Assembly: GCA_944385645.1 (NCBI GenBank)
Contig: CALWYA010000015.1
Location: forward strand, 1 to 14,524
DNA: 14,524 nucleotides
Reading direction: 5' to 3'
DNA from: an uncultured Oscillospiraceae bacterium
Lineage (GTDB): Bacteria; Bacillota; Clostridia; Oscillospirales; Oscillospiraceae
Shown piece by piece: positions 1 to 7,841 of this stretch. Within the stretch, counting starts at the first letter, position 1. Each line of letters opens with the position of its first letter. Both the position numbers and the translations under genes were made by a program. The notes under the pieces were generated by a model. The model was not told the DNA's origin. It was given only the letters and a program-made list of their open reading frames with translations, and ran no database searches.

Positions 1-746
1 CTAAGGCCATCGACACGGGCACTGTCATCTCCACCCTCTTCGCCCTGGTGGTGGCCGGGGGCTGCTACTTCCTGGGGGGCTTCGGCCGACTGTTCGGCGA
101 CCAGGTGGACGTGGCCAGCCAGGGCTATGACGCCATCATCCCCACCATGCTCTCCGGCCTGCCCGACCTGCTCATGGCGGTGGTGGTCATCCTGGTGCTG
201 TCCGCCTCCATGTCCACCCTCAGCTCCCTGGTCCTCACCTCCAGCTCCACCCTCACCCTGGACCTGCTCCGGGACCACCTGTGCAGGGGGATGAGCCAGA
301 AGCGGCAGCTGCTGGTCATGCGGGTGCTGGTGGTGGTGTTCATCGCCATCTCGGTGGTGCTGGCCATCGTCCAGTACACCTCCAACGTCACCTTCATCGC
401 CCAGCTCATGGGGGTGAGCTGGGGGGCACTGGCCGGCTCCTTCCTGGCCCCCTTCCTGTACGGACTGTACTGGAAGAAGGCCACCAAGGCCGCCTGCTGG
501 GTGAGCTTCCTGTTCTCCACCCTGTTCATGCTGGCCAACATCGCCTTCCAGTCCGCCTTCCCCGCCGTCCTCCAGTCCCCCATCAACGCCGGCGCCTTCT
601 GCATGGTGGCCGGGCTGGTCATCGTGCCGGTGGTGTCGGCCTTCACCCGGAAGCCCGACCGGGATCTGGTGGAGGAGGCCTTCTCCTGCTACCACCACAA
701 GGTGCTGGTGGACCAGAGCCAGGCCCTGGGGGAGGAGCAGCCCTGA
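1..746 (+). CDS. Sodium:solute symporter (SSS family), C-terminal part
   Basis: The reading frame is open at the left edge (first full codon at position 3) and stops at 744-746, so about 247 C-terminal residues are visible. It would be an inner-membrane Na+-coupled transporter of the SSS/PutP-PanF-SGLT superfamily; the substrate cannot be told from this half. At least five hydrophobic segments are visible. The stretch SASMSTLSSLVLTSSS matches the family's TM8 signature, where small hydroxyl residues line the Na2 sodium site (family knowledge). A later WKKATKAACW loop followed by two more hydrophobic helices and a charged, Glu-ending cytoplasmic tail fits the usual C-terminus. No frameshift is seen. 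A strong terminator follows directly, so this gene is not cotranscribed with the amidohydrolase downstream. The family call is firm; the substrate is unknown. Confidence 0.88.
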   Translation, partial: KAIDTGTVISTLFALVVAGGCYFLGGFGRLFGDQVDVASQGYDAIIPTMLSGLPDLLMAVVVILVLSASMSTLSSLVLTSSSTLTLDLLRDHLCRGMSQKRQLLVMRVLVVVFIAISVVLAIVQYTSNVTFIAQLMGVSWGALAGSFLAPFLYGLYWKKATKAACWVSFLFSTLFMLANIAFQSAFPAVLQSPINAGAFCMVAGLVIVPVVSAFTRKPDRDLVEEAFSCYHHKVLVDQSQALGEEQP

Positions 747-757
747 CCCTCCCTTCC

Positions 758-793
758 CGCGCCCGCCCCGCCGGCGGGCGCGGAAATTTTTCT
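758..793 (+). terminator. Intrinsic terminator of the symporter gene
   Basis: A perfect 10-bp GC-rich stem (758-767 with 773-782, 5-nt loop) is followed by GAAATTTTTCTT. It lies 12 bp after the symporter stop codon. Confidence 0.85.
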
Positions 794-822
794 TCCCCGG
801 AAACGGAAATTTGTGGTATGAT
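793..822 (+). promoter_or_regulatory. Extended -10 promoter of the amidohydrolase gene
   Basis: TATGAT at 817-822 is preceded by TGG (814-816), giving an extended -10 (TGnTATGAT). The -35 is poor (TTCCCC at 793-798, 18-bp spacer), as is common for extended -10 promoters. The predicted start near 829 leaves a leader of about 118 nt, with a small inverted repeat TGATCC/GGATCA at 866-885. Confidence 0.5.
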
Positions 823-946
823 AGGGAAGCGGCGCGCCCCGCTCCACGCAGGGGTCCCCAAAAAATGATCCATTCTCAAGGATCAATTTCTCAATTCCAT
901 TCCGCATTCCCCCTCTATCTCAGCCAAACAAAAAGGAGCATCCCCC

Positions 947-1798
947 ATGATCATCGACATCCACACCCACACCTTCCCGGACAAGATCGCCGCCGCCACC
1001 CTGGACAAGCTGAAGCACCTGTCCCACACCATCCCCTTCACCGACGGCACCGCCGTCGGCCTGGCCGCCTCCATGGCCCGGGCGGGGGTGGACCGCTCGG
1101 TGGTGATGCCGGTGGCCACCAGCCCCCGCCAGGTCCCCCACGTAAACGACGCCTCCGCCCGGATGAACGAGCTGGGGGCTCAGACGGGGGTGCTGTCCTT
1201 TGGCTGCATGCACCCGGACTTTGACGGCTGGAAGGAGGAGCTGGCCCGGGTCCGGGACCTGGGCCTGAAGGGGATCAAGCTCCACCCCCAGTACCAGGAC
1301 ACCGACTTCGACGACCCCCGGTACCTGCGCATCCTGGACCGGTGCGGGGAGCTGGGGCTGGTGGTCCTCACCCACGCGGGGCTGGACATCGGCATGCCCG
1401 GCAAGGACAACTGCGCCCCGGAGATGGTGGCGCGGGCCCTGGAGCAGGTGGGGCCGGTAAAGCTGGTGCTGGCCCACATGGGGGGCTGGCGGCAGTGGGA
1501 CCGGGTGGAGGCCCTGCTGCCCGGGACGGGGGTCTATCTGGACACTTCCTTCTCCCTGGGGGAGATCACCCCCCTGGACGACGGCCACTACCGGCCCGAG
1601 GACCTGCCCCTGCTGGACGAGGCGGCCTTCCTGCGCATGGTGCGCCGGTTCGGGCCGGACCGGATCCTCTTCGGCACCGACAGCCCCTGGGACGACCAGG
1701 AGACCGCCCTGGCCCGTCTGCGGGCCCTGCCCCTGGAGCCGGCCGAGCTGGAGGCGATCCTGGGTGGAAATGCCAAAAGGCTGCTGGGGATCGCCTGA
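947..1798 (+). CDS. Amidohydrolase family protein (Amidohydro_2, ACMSD-like TIM barrel)
   Basis: A 283-residue cytoplasmic metal-dependent hydrolase. The family fold shows in order: N-terminal H-x-H metal motif (IDIHTHTF, His6 and His8), GIKLHPQ (Lys111, His113), THAG (His143), LAHMGG (His177) and FGTDSPW (Asp245). These are the usual metal-binding and catalytic positions of PF04909 enzymes, which include decarboxylases and C-N or lactone hydrolases. The substrate cannot be assigned. The start is chosen because AAAAAGGAG lies a few bases before ATG947 and the H-x-H motif must lie near the N-terminus. It is monocistronic: a promoter lies in the gap upstream and a perfect-stem terminator follows 22 bp after the stop. 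The neighbouring transporter might bring in its substrate, but it has its own terminator, so that link is speculative. Confidence 0.88.
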   Translation: MIIDIHTHTFPDKIAAATLDKLKHLSHTIPFTDGTAVGLAASMARAGVDRSVVMPVATSPRQVPHVNDASARMNELGAQTGVLSFGCMHPDFDGWKEELARVRDLGLKGIKLHPQYQDTDFDDPRYLRILDRCGELGLVVLTHAGLDIGMPGKDNCAPEMVARALEQVGPVKLVLAHMGGWRQWDRVEALLPGTGVYLDTSFSLGEITPLDDGHYRPEDLPLLDEAAFLRMVRRFGPDRILFGTDSPWDDQETALARLRALPLEPAELEAILGGNAKRLLGIA

Positions 1799-1820
1799 AC
1801 TCAGACCTCAGATGTATATT

Positions 1821-1860
1821 AAGGAAAGGGCCCGCCGGTCGGCGGGCCCTTTCCTTGTTC
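1821..1860 (+). terminator. Intrinsic terminator of the amidohydrolase gene
   Basis: A perfect 16-bp stem (1821-1836 with 1841-1856, loop GGTC). The stem ends in CCTTT/CCTT and runs into GTTC. It may act in both directions because the stem base is A-rich on one side and T-rich on the other. Confidence 0.85.
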
Positions 1861-1909
1861 GGATGCTGATATCATCGAAGTTGTACATGGAACCAGTGAA
1901 AAACTTCCA

Positions 1910-1938
1910 TTGACTTCTTTTTGTAGAAAATATATAAT
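1910..1938 (+). promoter_or_regulatory. Near-consensus sigma-A promoter for secreted hydrolase 1
   Basis: TTGACT (1910-1915), a 17-bp spacer and a perfect TATAAT (1933-1938). The predicted start is near 1945. This is the strongest promoter in the window, in an AT-rich island of an otherwise GC-rich sequence. Confidence 0.85.
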
Positions 1939-1949
1939 GACCGTGATAT

Positions 1950-1986
1950 CTCCTGCGGGTATGTAGGCAAAATACCCGAACGGGAG
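1950..1986 (+). promoter_or_regulatory. Leader hairpin before secreted hydrolase 1
   Basis: The inner stem is CGGGTAT/ATACCCG (1956-1962 with 1972-1978, 9-nt loop). It extends through a 2-nt bulge into an outer 6-bp stem with one G-U pair (1950-1955 with 1981-1986). It starts about 5 nt after the predicted transcription start and ends 4 nt before the AGGAGG site (1991-1996). It could stabilise the mRNA or tune ribosome access; the role is inference. Confidence 0.5.
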
Positions 1987-2003
1987 AAAAAGGAGGACAG
2001 AAT

Positions 2004-4502
2004 ATGAAGAAAACATTCCGCAAGCTGCTGTCTCTGGGGCTGGCCGCCGCCATGACCGCAGGGATGGTGACCGCCGCCTCGGCCGCCTCCCCGGTGTCCG
2101 TAACGGTGGACGGGGCCGACGCCAGTGCCGCCGCCTATATCAACGACGACTGGCGCACCATGGTCCCGGTAACCATCGCCGACCAGATGGGCCTGACCTA
2201 CTCTGTCTCCGGCAACAGCGTCACCTTCACTGGCAACGGTACCAGTGAGACCTATACCGTGGGCATCCCCGCCGGCGGGACCTCCGCCGAGCTGGTGGAC
2301 GGCACCATCTACGTGCCCTTCGCCCACCTGGCTCAGACCTTCGGCTACACCGTGGGCTGGGACGGCGCCGCCGGCCAGGCCAGCGCCGACAAGGGCCTGG
2401 CCATCGACCTGGACGCCTATCTCCTGGCCAACACCACCAAGACCAACGACACCACCCGGGCCCTGCCCATCGACCGCACCGAGGTCAATGAGCACCCCCT
2501 CATCGGCTATTACAGCTACACTCTGGACACCGGCCGCACCATCAAGCTGTACATGCCCGAGCACGCCGCCCTGCGCAACTACATCACCGTGATCGCCGTC
2601 CCCAACGGGGTGGAGGACACCTACGCTTTCCTGGAAGCTGAGGGCTGGATCGAGCAGGCCAACCAGTACGGCGAGCTGCTCTTCGTCCTGGAGCCCGCCG
2701 GCGGCGTGTGGGGCACCCCCGCCGAGGAGGCCGCCTACCTGGAGACCTGTATCGGTGAGACCGTGGGCAACACTGCCTTTGACACCCGGGCCACCTCCAA
2801 CGGCCTGGTCCAGTCCGGCAAGGTTTCCCTCAGCGACGGTACCTCCTGCTCCGTGTTCACCGGCCACTCCTGCAACTACTATGTAGGTTATGGCGAGGGC
2901 TGCGCCGTGCTGGAGTCCTGGACCTCCAACAACCCCATGTATGTGGCCGCCCAGGCCTTTGTGGACGGTCAGAGCGTTGGCAGCGAGGTGCTGGACGCCT
3001 CCGCCGCCCGCATCTATAACGGCATCAACACCGGCTCCTACTACGCCGGCTTTGACGACGAGACCTTCTCCGCCGTGCTGGAGAAGATGGCCTCCGAGGG
3101 GGCCGCTCCCAGCGGGGAGTTTATCACCAACGTCGACATCCCCGCCCCCACCCTGTTCGTGGGCTACGCCGCCGACGACCCCAGCATCTCCTACTGGATC
3201 GCGGTGAACGACGCGGTGGCCACTGGCGAGGATGGCGTGTACCGCCAGAGCCTGGATTCCGATGCCTGGCAGACCGCCTATGCCAACAGCAACGCCGAGA
3301 GCTGGGGCGCCCAGTACGGCATCTCCCAGGTCCAGGTGACTGACGAGGCCCTGTCCGCCGCCGAGATCCGGAGCTTCCTGTCCGGCTACACCCGCTACAC
3401 CAACCCCTTCGCTTACAGCAACGCCCTGGGTGTGCGGGCCGACTACTATGAGACCACCAAGGCCGCCCGGGAGGCGGTGGAGGACGGCTCCATGCTGGGC
3501 ACCTACACCATCCAGGGCTATGACGGCGGCCAGGAGACTGTGGAGCTGCGGGCTCTGGAGTCCACCCGTCTGGAGAACCTGGGCGGCAGCCCCGAGTCTG
3601 GCACCCTGTACTCCTGCATGTTCGCCTTCAACGACTATGACGACAACGGCGTACTGGACCCCCGGGAGACCCTGATGTACATCCCCGACAGCGCCAAGAA
3701 CGCCGGCGAGGACGGCGTTCCCGTGGTGGTGGTGTTCCCCGGCAACACCCAGGCTGCCGCCACCTTCTTCGACTGCTCCATGTGGTGGGCCATCGCCAAT
3801 GACGAGGGCTGCGCCGTCATCATCATGGGCGAGTACTGTGCCTCCAACGCCGCCGGTCTGACCTACGGCGACGAGGAAGACAACGCCGACTTCTCCCGTG
3901 CCGCTCTGGCCATGATGGAGAATGCCGTGGCCCCTGAGGCCGGCATCGCCGTGGATATGACCCGCGTTTACGGCAGCGGCCACTCCCTGGGCTGCCGCAC
4001 CATCCAGACTCTGACCCACAACAGCGAGGCTGGCTACTATGCCGCCGTGGGTTCCACCTCCTTCCCCAACACCGAATTTACCGCCGACGACATCATGCCC
4101 TCCTTCCTGACCATCGGCCAGGCCGACATCAGCGAGTCGGACAAGGATATGGTGCTGGATCCCTGGGTAGTCACTGACAACAGCTCCGCCTCTCTGTGGA
4201 TGATGGGCTGCGCTGAGATGAACGGCATCGACTTCCAGTTCACCGCCAACGACCGGGACAGCTTCCTGGCCGCCTGCTCTGAGGTCAACGAGACCGGCCG
4301 CTACTACACCTACACCCTGAACGACGAGAACGGCGCCCCCCTGGTGCAGTTCACCCGGACCCTGGCCCGGGAGCACAACTGCTACCCCGAGGAGTTCCGG
4401 CTGGTCTGGGACTATGTGGAGCACTTCCGCGTGGCGGAGGATGGCACCCGCTATTACAGTGCCTCCGCCTTTGCCCAGGACGACGCCATCCAGATCGGCT
4501 GA
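2004..4502 (+). CDS. Secreted double alpha/beta-hydrolase (esterase-like) with CuAO-N-like domain
   Basis: An 832-residue exported protein. A signal peptide spans residues 1-27 (KKTFRK, hydrophobic core, ASA cleavage site). Residues about 28-130 resemble the copper amine oxidase N-terminal/stalk domain (AYINDDWRTMV; IYVPFAHLAQTFGYTVGW), common in secreted Clostridia proteins. Residues about 150-455 look like a first alpha/beta-hydrolase unit whose nucleophile elbow is GYGEG (295-299), with Gly297 where Ser is expected, so probably inactive. Residues 544-555 form an EF-hand-like loop (DYDDNGVLDPRE). Residues about 565-832 form a second hydrolase with GHSLG (Ser661) and a late EHNCYPEEFRLVWDY segment (His791), the usual placing of the catalytic His in PHB-depolymerase and feruloyl-esterase-like proteins. 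The catalytic Asp is not assigned. AGGAGG lies 7 nt before ATG. The gene has its own promoter and terminator. Substrate unknown; a polymer or sugar ester is a guess. Confidence 0.85.
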   Translation: MKKTFRKLLSLGLAAAMTAGMVTAASAASPVSVTVDGADASAAAYINDDWRTMVPVTIADQMGLTYSVSGNSVTFTGNGTSETYTVGIPAGGTSAELVDGTIYVPFAHLAQTFGYTVGWDGAAGQASADKGLAIDLDAYLLANTTKTNDTTRALPIDRTEVNEHPLIGYYSYTLDTGRTIKLYMPEHAALRNYITVIAVPNGVEDTYAFLEAEGWIEQANQYGELLFVLEPAGGVWGTPAEEAAYLETCIGETVGNTAFDTRATSNGLVQSGKVSLSDGTSCSVFTGHSCNYYVGYGEGCAVLESWTSNNPMYVAAQAFVDGQSVGSEVLDASAARIYNGINTGSYYAGFDDETFSAVLEKMASEGAAPSGEFITNVDIPAPTLFVGYAADDPSISYWIAVNDAVATGEDGVYRQSLDSDAWQTAYANSNAESWGAQYGISQVQVTDEALSAAEIRSFLSGYTRYTNPFAYSNALGVRADYYETTKAAREAVEDGSMLGTYTIQGYDGGQETVELRALESTRLENLGGSPESGTLYSCMFAFNDYDDNGVLDPRETLMYIPDSAKNAGEDGVPVVVVFPGNTQAAATFFDCSMWWAIANDEGCAVIIMGEYCASNAAGLTYGDEEDNADFSRAALAMMENAVAPEAGIAVDMTRVYGSGHSLGCRTIQTLTHNSEAGYYAAVGSTSFPNTEFTADDIMPSFLTIGQADISESDKDMVLDPWVVTDNSSASLWMMGCAEMNGIDFQFTANDRDSFLAACSEVNETGRYYTYTLNDENGAPLVQFTRTLAREHNCYPEEFRLVWDYVEHFRVAEDGTRYYSASAFAQDDAIQIG

Positions 4503-4534
4503 GTTTCTGACCGCAAGTTTTTCCGTATGACCGA

Positions 4535-4566
4535 CAGGGCCGCCCCGCTGATGCGGGGCGGCCCTG
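4535..4566 (+). terminator. Terminator hairpin after secreted hydrolase 1
   Basis: A perfect 14-bp stem (4535-4548 with 4553-4566, loop TGAT) lies 32 bp after the stop. Only a CTCCTGTTCTCC tract follows, so the T-run is weak. Each stem arm differs at a single base from the hairpin at 6759-6790. Confidence 0.7.
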
Positions 4567-4674
4567 CTCCTGTTCTCCCCGGACAGCCCGCGTCCGCCCG
4601 CCCCTCCGGCCCGTCTCTTCCGCTTTCACAATTTATCCATGTAAATTATTCATCCTATCATCCACTATTTCCAT

Positions 4675-4703
4675 TGGACAGCGCTTCGTGAACTTTGTAT
4701 AAT
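4675..4703 (+). promoter_or_regulatory. Sigma-A promoter for secreted hydrolase 2
   Basis: TGGACA (4675-4680), a 17-bp spacer and a perfect TATAAT (4698-4703). The -35 sits in TTCCATTGGACA, close to TTCCATTGACTT at the promoter of the first hydrolase gene, which suggests a duplicated control region. The AT-rich stretch 4620-4670 upstream shows nothing else I can name. Confidence 0.75.
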
Positions 4704-4725
4704 CATGATGCGAGCCTCCCTCCGC

Positions 4726-4746
4726 ACTTCGGCAAAATGCCGGAGT
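4726..4746 (+). promoter_or_regulatory. Leader hairpin before secreted hydrolase 2
   Basis: A 9-bp stem with one G-U pair (4726-4734 with 4738-4746, loop AAA), about 16 nt after the predicted transcription start and upstream of the GAGG ribosome site (4775-4778). Same position class as the hairpin at 1950-1986, different sequence. Confidence 0.45.
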
Positions 4747-4784
4747 TTGGGGCCGCAGCAAATTCAGAAAGGATGAGGAAACGA

Positions 4785-6722
4785 ATGAAACTCTATCGGA
4801 AACTCGCCGCCCTGGGCCTGGCCGCCGCCATGGCCGTGGGGATGGCCGTCACCGCGTCGGCCGCCTCCCCGGTCACTGTGACGGTCAATGGGGCGGACGT
4901 CACTGCCTCCGCCTACATCAACGACGACTGGCGCACCATGGTATCCACCGACATCGCCGACGATCTGGGCCTGACCAGCACCGTCTCCGGCTCCAGCGTC
5001 ACCTTCACCGATGGGACCACCTCTCAGACCTATACGGTGGACACCGCCGTGGGCGGCACCGCCCCCGAGCTGACGGACGGGGTCATCTACGTGCCCTTCG
5101 CCCACCTGGCCCAGGCCTTCGGCTACACCGTCGCCTGGAACGCCGCCACCGGCGTGGCCTCTGCCCAGAAGGCGGAGGAGACCCTGACGGTGGATGACAT
5201 CGCCAGCATCCAGGCCTACACCGACGAGACCATCTACGGCACCGGCGTGGTGGAAGTGGTGGTCACCTACAAGGACGGGGTGGACCTGTCCGGCGTCACC
5301 GCCGACAGCTACATCCTGGAGGACCGGGGCTCCCTGTCCCCCGACTACGGCCAGATCGCCATTGAGAGCGCCGCCGTGGACGGCCAGACCGTCACCCTGA
5401 CCATCAGCGACGCCTCCCAGGCCACCGCCAGGAACGCCCTGGTCTACACCGGCGAGGACGCCGGCGCCCGGGAGCGCAACGCCTTCGGCATCTACTCCAC
5501 CGGCGCCTGGTACCGGGACGCCGAGGGGATCATCCACTATGGCTCCGAGGACACCGAGGAGTACGCCGCCAACACCACCGGCATGGGCTATCAGAGCCGG
5601 GCCTGCCTGGAGCTGAAACTGCGCCACGCCGGCGAGGCCGAGAGCGCCGCCGCCTGCCTGGCCAATGAGAAGGGCCAGTACAACGAGGGCGGCCTGTGGC
5701 TGGAGACCGTGGACCGCCAGTTCGGCGAGGGCGGCTTCCAGTCCTTCGCCGAGCTGGGCATCCAGGTCCCCAGCACCGCCGCCGCCGCTACTGACGGGAC
5801 CCAGGACGACTATGTCCGGGGCTACGCCTACATCCCCGACAACTACGACCCCGCCAACGGCATCGTCTTCACCCTCCAGGGGCAGGGCATCTCCTATTGG
5901 AAGCTGCCTGACGGCTGCGACAACGACGGCACCGGCATCATGTACGACTCCGCCACCACCTCCTGGGCCGACAACGGGGCCATCGTGGTGAACATCCACG
6001 ACCGCTCCAGCGCGGGCCCCGGCGAGTACTTCGATGTCTATGACTTCGTCGAGGATGACGCCAATGTGATGAAGTACTTCATCGACACCTATGACATCAC
6101 CGGCCCCATCGTCCTCCAGGGCAACTCCCGGGGCACCATGGCCTCCGCCACTCTGATCAAGGCGCTGGCCGGCCAGCCCTACAATCCGCAGAACCAGAAG
6201 AAGGACGCCGGCCTGGAAGAGACCTACGTCCTGCCCGTGGAGGAGTATGGCTTCACCGTGGACGCCTACATCTGCCAGAACGGGACGTTCGGGTACAGCT
6301 ATGACGACGAGGACTGGGCCGCCATTGCCGCCACTGAGATGAAGGTTTGGGCCTTTGACGGCGAGCAGGACTCCAACAACGTGGAGAGCATCGCCCAGTA
6401 TACCCAGATCATGACGGAGCAGATGGGCGAGGAGTGGGCGAAGGAGAATGTCCGCCTGACCGCTTATGCCTCTGAGATCTACGCCTACTGGGGTGAGAGC
6501 GACCACTCCACCACCCGCATCAACGGCTGGTACTTCGATGACGCCGCCTACTATGGCCCCGACCTGACCATGGTGGACGGGGAGATCGTCTACAACACCC
6601 AGCTGAACGACGGCGACACCTACACCCTGGAGTGCCGGGGTAGCGCCGCCGACAGCAGCAAAGCGGGCCACGAGTACACCGTCTACGACGAGCTGTTCCA
6701 GGAGTGGGCTCTGCAGCACTGA
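4785..6722 (+). CDS. Secreted alpha/beta-hydrolase (EstA-like esterase) with CuAO-N-like and Ig-like domains
   Basis: A 645-residue exported protein. ATG4785 is preferred over upstream in-frame starts because GAGG sits 6 nt before it and a classic signal peptide begins there (KLYRK, hydrophobic core, ASA cleavage after residue 26). Residues 27-130 are a close paralogue of the same region in the preceding gene (shared AYINDDWRTMV and IYVPFAHLAQ). Residues about 133-215 read as a beta-rich Ig-like segment (VVEVVVTYKDGVDL; DGQTVTLTISD), resembling the N-terminal Ig-like domain of EstA-type esterases. Residues about 320-645 are the hydrolase: GNSRG elbow (Ser448), WAFDGEQD (Asp529) and ESDHSTTR (His574) give a plausible Ser-Asp-His triad in the right order. 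It has its own promoter and terminator. Substrate unknown; esterase is the likeliest activity, peptidase less so. Confidence 0.85.
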   Translation: MKLYRKLAALGLAAAMAVGMAVTASAASPVTVTVNGADVTASAYINDDWRTMVSTDIADDLGLTSTVSGSSVTFTDGTTSQTYTVDTAVGGTAPELTDGVIYVPFAHLAQAFGYTVAWNAATGVASAQKAEETLTVDDIASIQAYTDETIYGTGVVEVVVTYKDGVDLSGVTADSYILEDRGSLSPDYGQIAIESAAVDGQTVTLTISDASQATARNALVYTGEDAGARERNAFGIYSTGAWYRDAEGIIHYGSEDTEEYAANTTGMGYQSRACLELKLRHAGEAESAAACLANEKGQYNEGGLWLETVDRQFGEGGFQSFAELGIQVPSTAAAATDGTQDDYVRGYAYIPDNYDPANGIVFTLQGQGISYWKLPDGCDNDGTGIMYDSATTSWADNGAIVVNIHDRSSAGPGEYFDVYDFVEDDANVMKYFIDTYDITGPIVLQGNSRGTMASATLIKALAGQPYNPQNQKKDAGLEETYVLPVEEYGFTVDAYICQNGTFGYSYDDEDWAAIAATEMKVWAFDGEQDSNNVESIAQYTQIMTEQMGEEWAKENVRLTAYASEIYAYWGESDHSTTRINGWYFDDAAYYGPDLTMVDGEIVYNTQLNDGDTYTLECRGSAADSSKAGHEYTVYDELFQEWALQH

Positions 6723-6758
6723 ATCTGATTACGCAGTCATCATTTTCTCCTTACCTGA

Positions 6759-6790
6759 CAGAGCCGCCCCGCGTATGCGGGGCGGCTCTG
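6759..6790 (+). terminator. Terminator hairpin after secreted hydrolase 2
   Basis: A perfect 14-bp stem (6759-6772 with 6777-6790, loop GTAT). There is no strong T-run on either strand. It lies between this gene and the convergent dus gene (stop at 6801), so it may serve both. Confidence 0.65.
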
Positions 6791-6800
6791 CCGCGTTCCG

Positions 6801-7772
6801 TCACAGTTTTGCCGGCCCGGTCCAGCCGGCCCAGTCCCGCAGGGGAAGTTCGCCGAAGATCCGGTCCACCGCCCCCTCGTAGGCGGGGGCGTCCTGGGCC
6901 TTTTTGATCTGCTTGAAGAGCTTCCCGCCCCCGTCGAACAGCCGGGACAGGTAGCGCCAGACCTCCTTCATGTGGAACACCGTGTTGCGCTGGCTGCCGA
7001 AGTCGGCCAGATAGCCCCGGTAGAGCAGGTCGTGGAACTGCCGCAGCTCATCCCGGCCCGCCGGCGGGCCGCCCCGGAGCTTCCGGGCCAGGGCGGGGTC
7101 GGCCAGCAGCCCCTGGCCCATCATCACCCCCCGAACCCCCGGCAGGGCGGCCGCCCGGTCATAGCTCTCCCGGTCCGTCACCCCGCCGTTCCAGCACCAG
7201 GGCAGGCCGAGCCGGGGCAGGAGGGCCAGGAACTCCGCCCGGCGCAGGGGGTGCCGGTAGTAGTCCTCCCGCACCCGGGGGTGGACGATGAGCAGGGAGA
7301 TGGGGAAAAGGCCCAGCAGCTCCAGCAGGGGGCCGAACTCCTCCGGGTCCGCCATCCCCATCCGGGTTTTGACGGACACCCGCACCCCGCCCAGGTCCCC
7401 GGAGAAGATGCCCTCCAGCAGCCGCTCCAGGGCGGGCGGGTCGGCCAGCAGGCCTGCCCCCTTGCCCTTGGCCACCACCGTCCCCGAGGGGCAGCCCAGG
7501 TTCAGGTTTACCTCCCCATAGCCCATCTCCCCCAGGGCCCGGGCCGCCCAGAGGAAGTCCGCCGGCTCCCGAGTGAGCAGCTGGGGGACGGCGTTCAGGC
7601 CGGCGTTGACCTCCGGGGACACCTGCCGCAGCTCCCGGGGCGTGAACAGGTGGTCCCGGGTGGGACTGAGAAAGGGCAGGTAGTACCGATCGACCCCGCC
7701 GAAGCAGGCCCGGTGGGCCTGCCGGTACCGGGCCCCGGTGATCCCCTCCATGGGGGCAAAATACAGCTCCAT
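6801..7772 (-). CDS. dus: tRNA-dihydrouridine synthase
   Basis: A 323-residue cytoplasmic flavoenzyme that reduces uridines in the tRNA D-loop using FMN and NAD(P)H. The Dus signatures appear in order: FAPMEGIT at the N-terminus (FMN site), NLNLGCPSG with catalytic Cys94, VKTRMG, IVHPRVREDYY, WNGGV and GVMMGQGLLADP (phosphate binding). Length is normal for the family. On the minus strand AAAGGAA precedes ATG7772 at good spacing. The start lies only 20 bp after the hairpin that follows nagB and I see no separate promoter in that gap, so expression may depend on readthrough from nagB. Which D positions it modifies cannot be told. Confidence 0.93.
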   Translation of the reverse strand: MELYFAPMEGITGARYRQAHRACFGGVDRYYLPFLSPTRDHLFTPRELRQVSPEVNAGLNAVPQLLTREPADFLWAARALGEMGYGEVNLNLGCPSGTVVAKGKGAGLLADPPALERLLEGIFSGDLGGVRVSVKTRMGMADPEEFGPLLELLGLFPISLLIVHPRVREDYYRHPLRRAEFLALLPRLGLPWCWNGGVTDRESYDRAAALPGVRGVMMGQGLLADPALARKLRGGPPAGRDELRQFHDLLYRGYLADFGSQRNTVFHMKEVWRYLSRLFDGGGKLFKQIKKAQDAPAYEGAVDRIFGELPLRDWAGWTGPAKL

Positions 7773-7792
7773 CCTCTGGTTCCTTTCATGAA

Positions 7793-7825
7793 AACAGGCC
7801 GCGGTTTGAAAAACCGCGGCCTGTT
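7793..7825 (-). terminator. Hairpin between nagB and dus (terminator or attenuator)
   Basis: A perfect 15-bp stem (7793-7807 with 7811-7825, 3-nt loop). On the minus strand the 3' arm ends in CTGTT and continues TTCATG, giving a short T-tract of 4. It lies 16 bp after the nagB stop and 20 bp before the dus start. Confidence 0.75.
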
Positions 7826-7841
7826 CGAGTGTCTCGGGTCC

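Noticed and set aside
1872..4424. A very long open frame on the minus strand opposite the first secreted hydrolase
   Set aside because: The translation is Gly/Val/His-rich with no recognisable domain, and it mirrors the GC-rich third positions of the real gene. The plus strand has promoter, ribosome site, signal peptide and motifs.
4764..6719. A long open minus-strand frame opposite the second secreted hydrolase
   Set aside because: Same Gly/Val-rich shadow pattern, no ribosome site, no domain.
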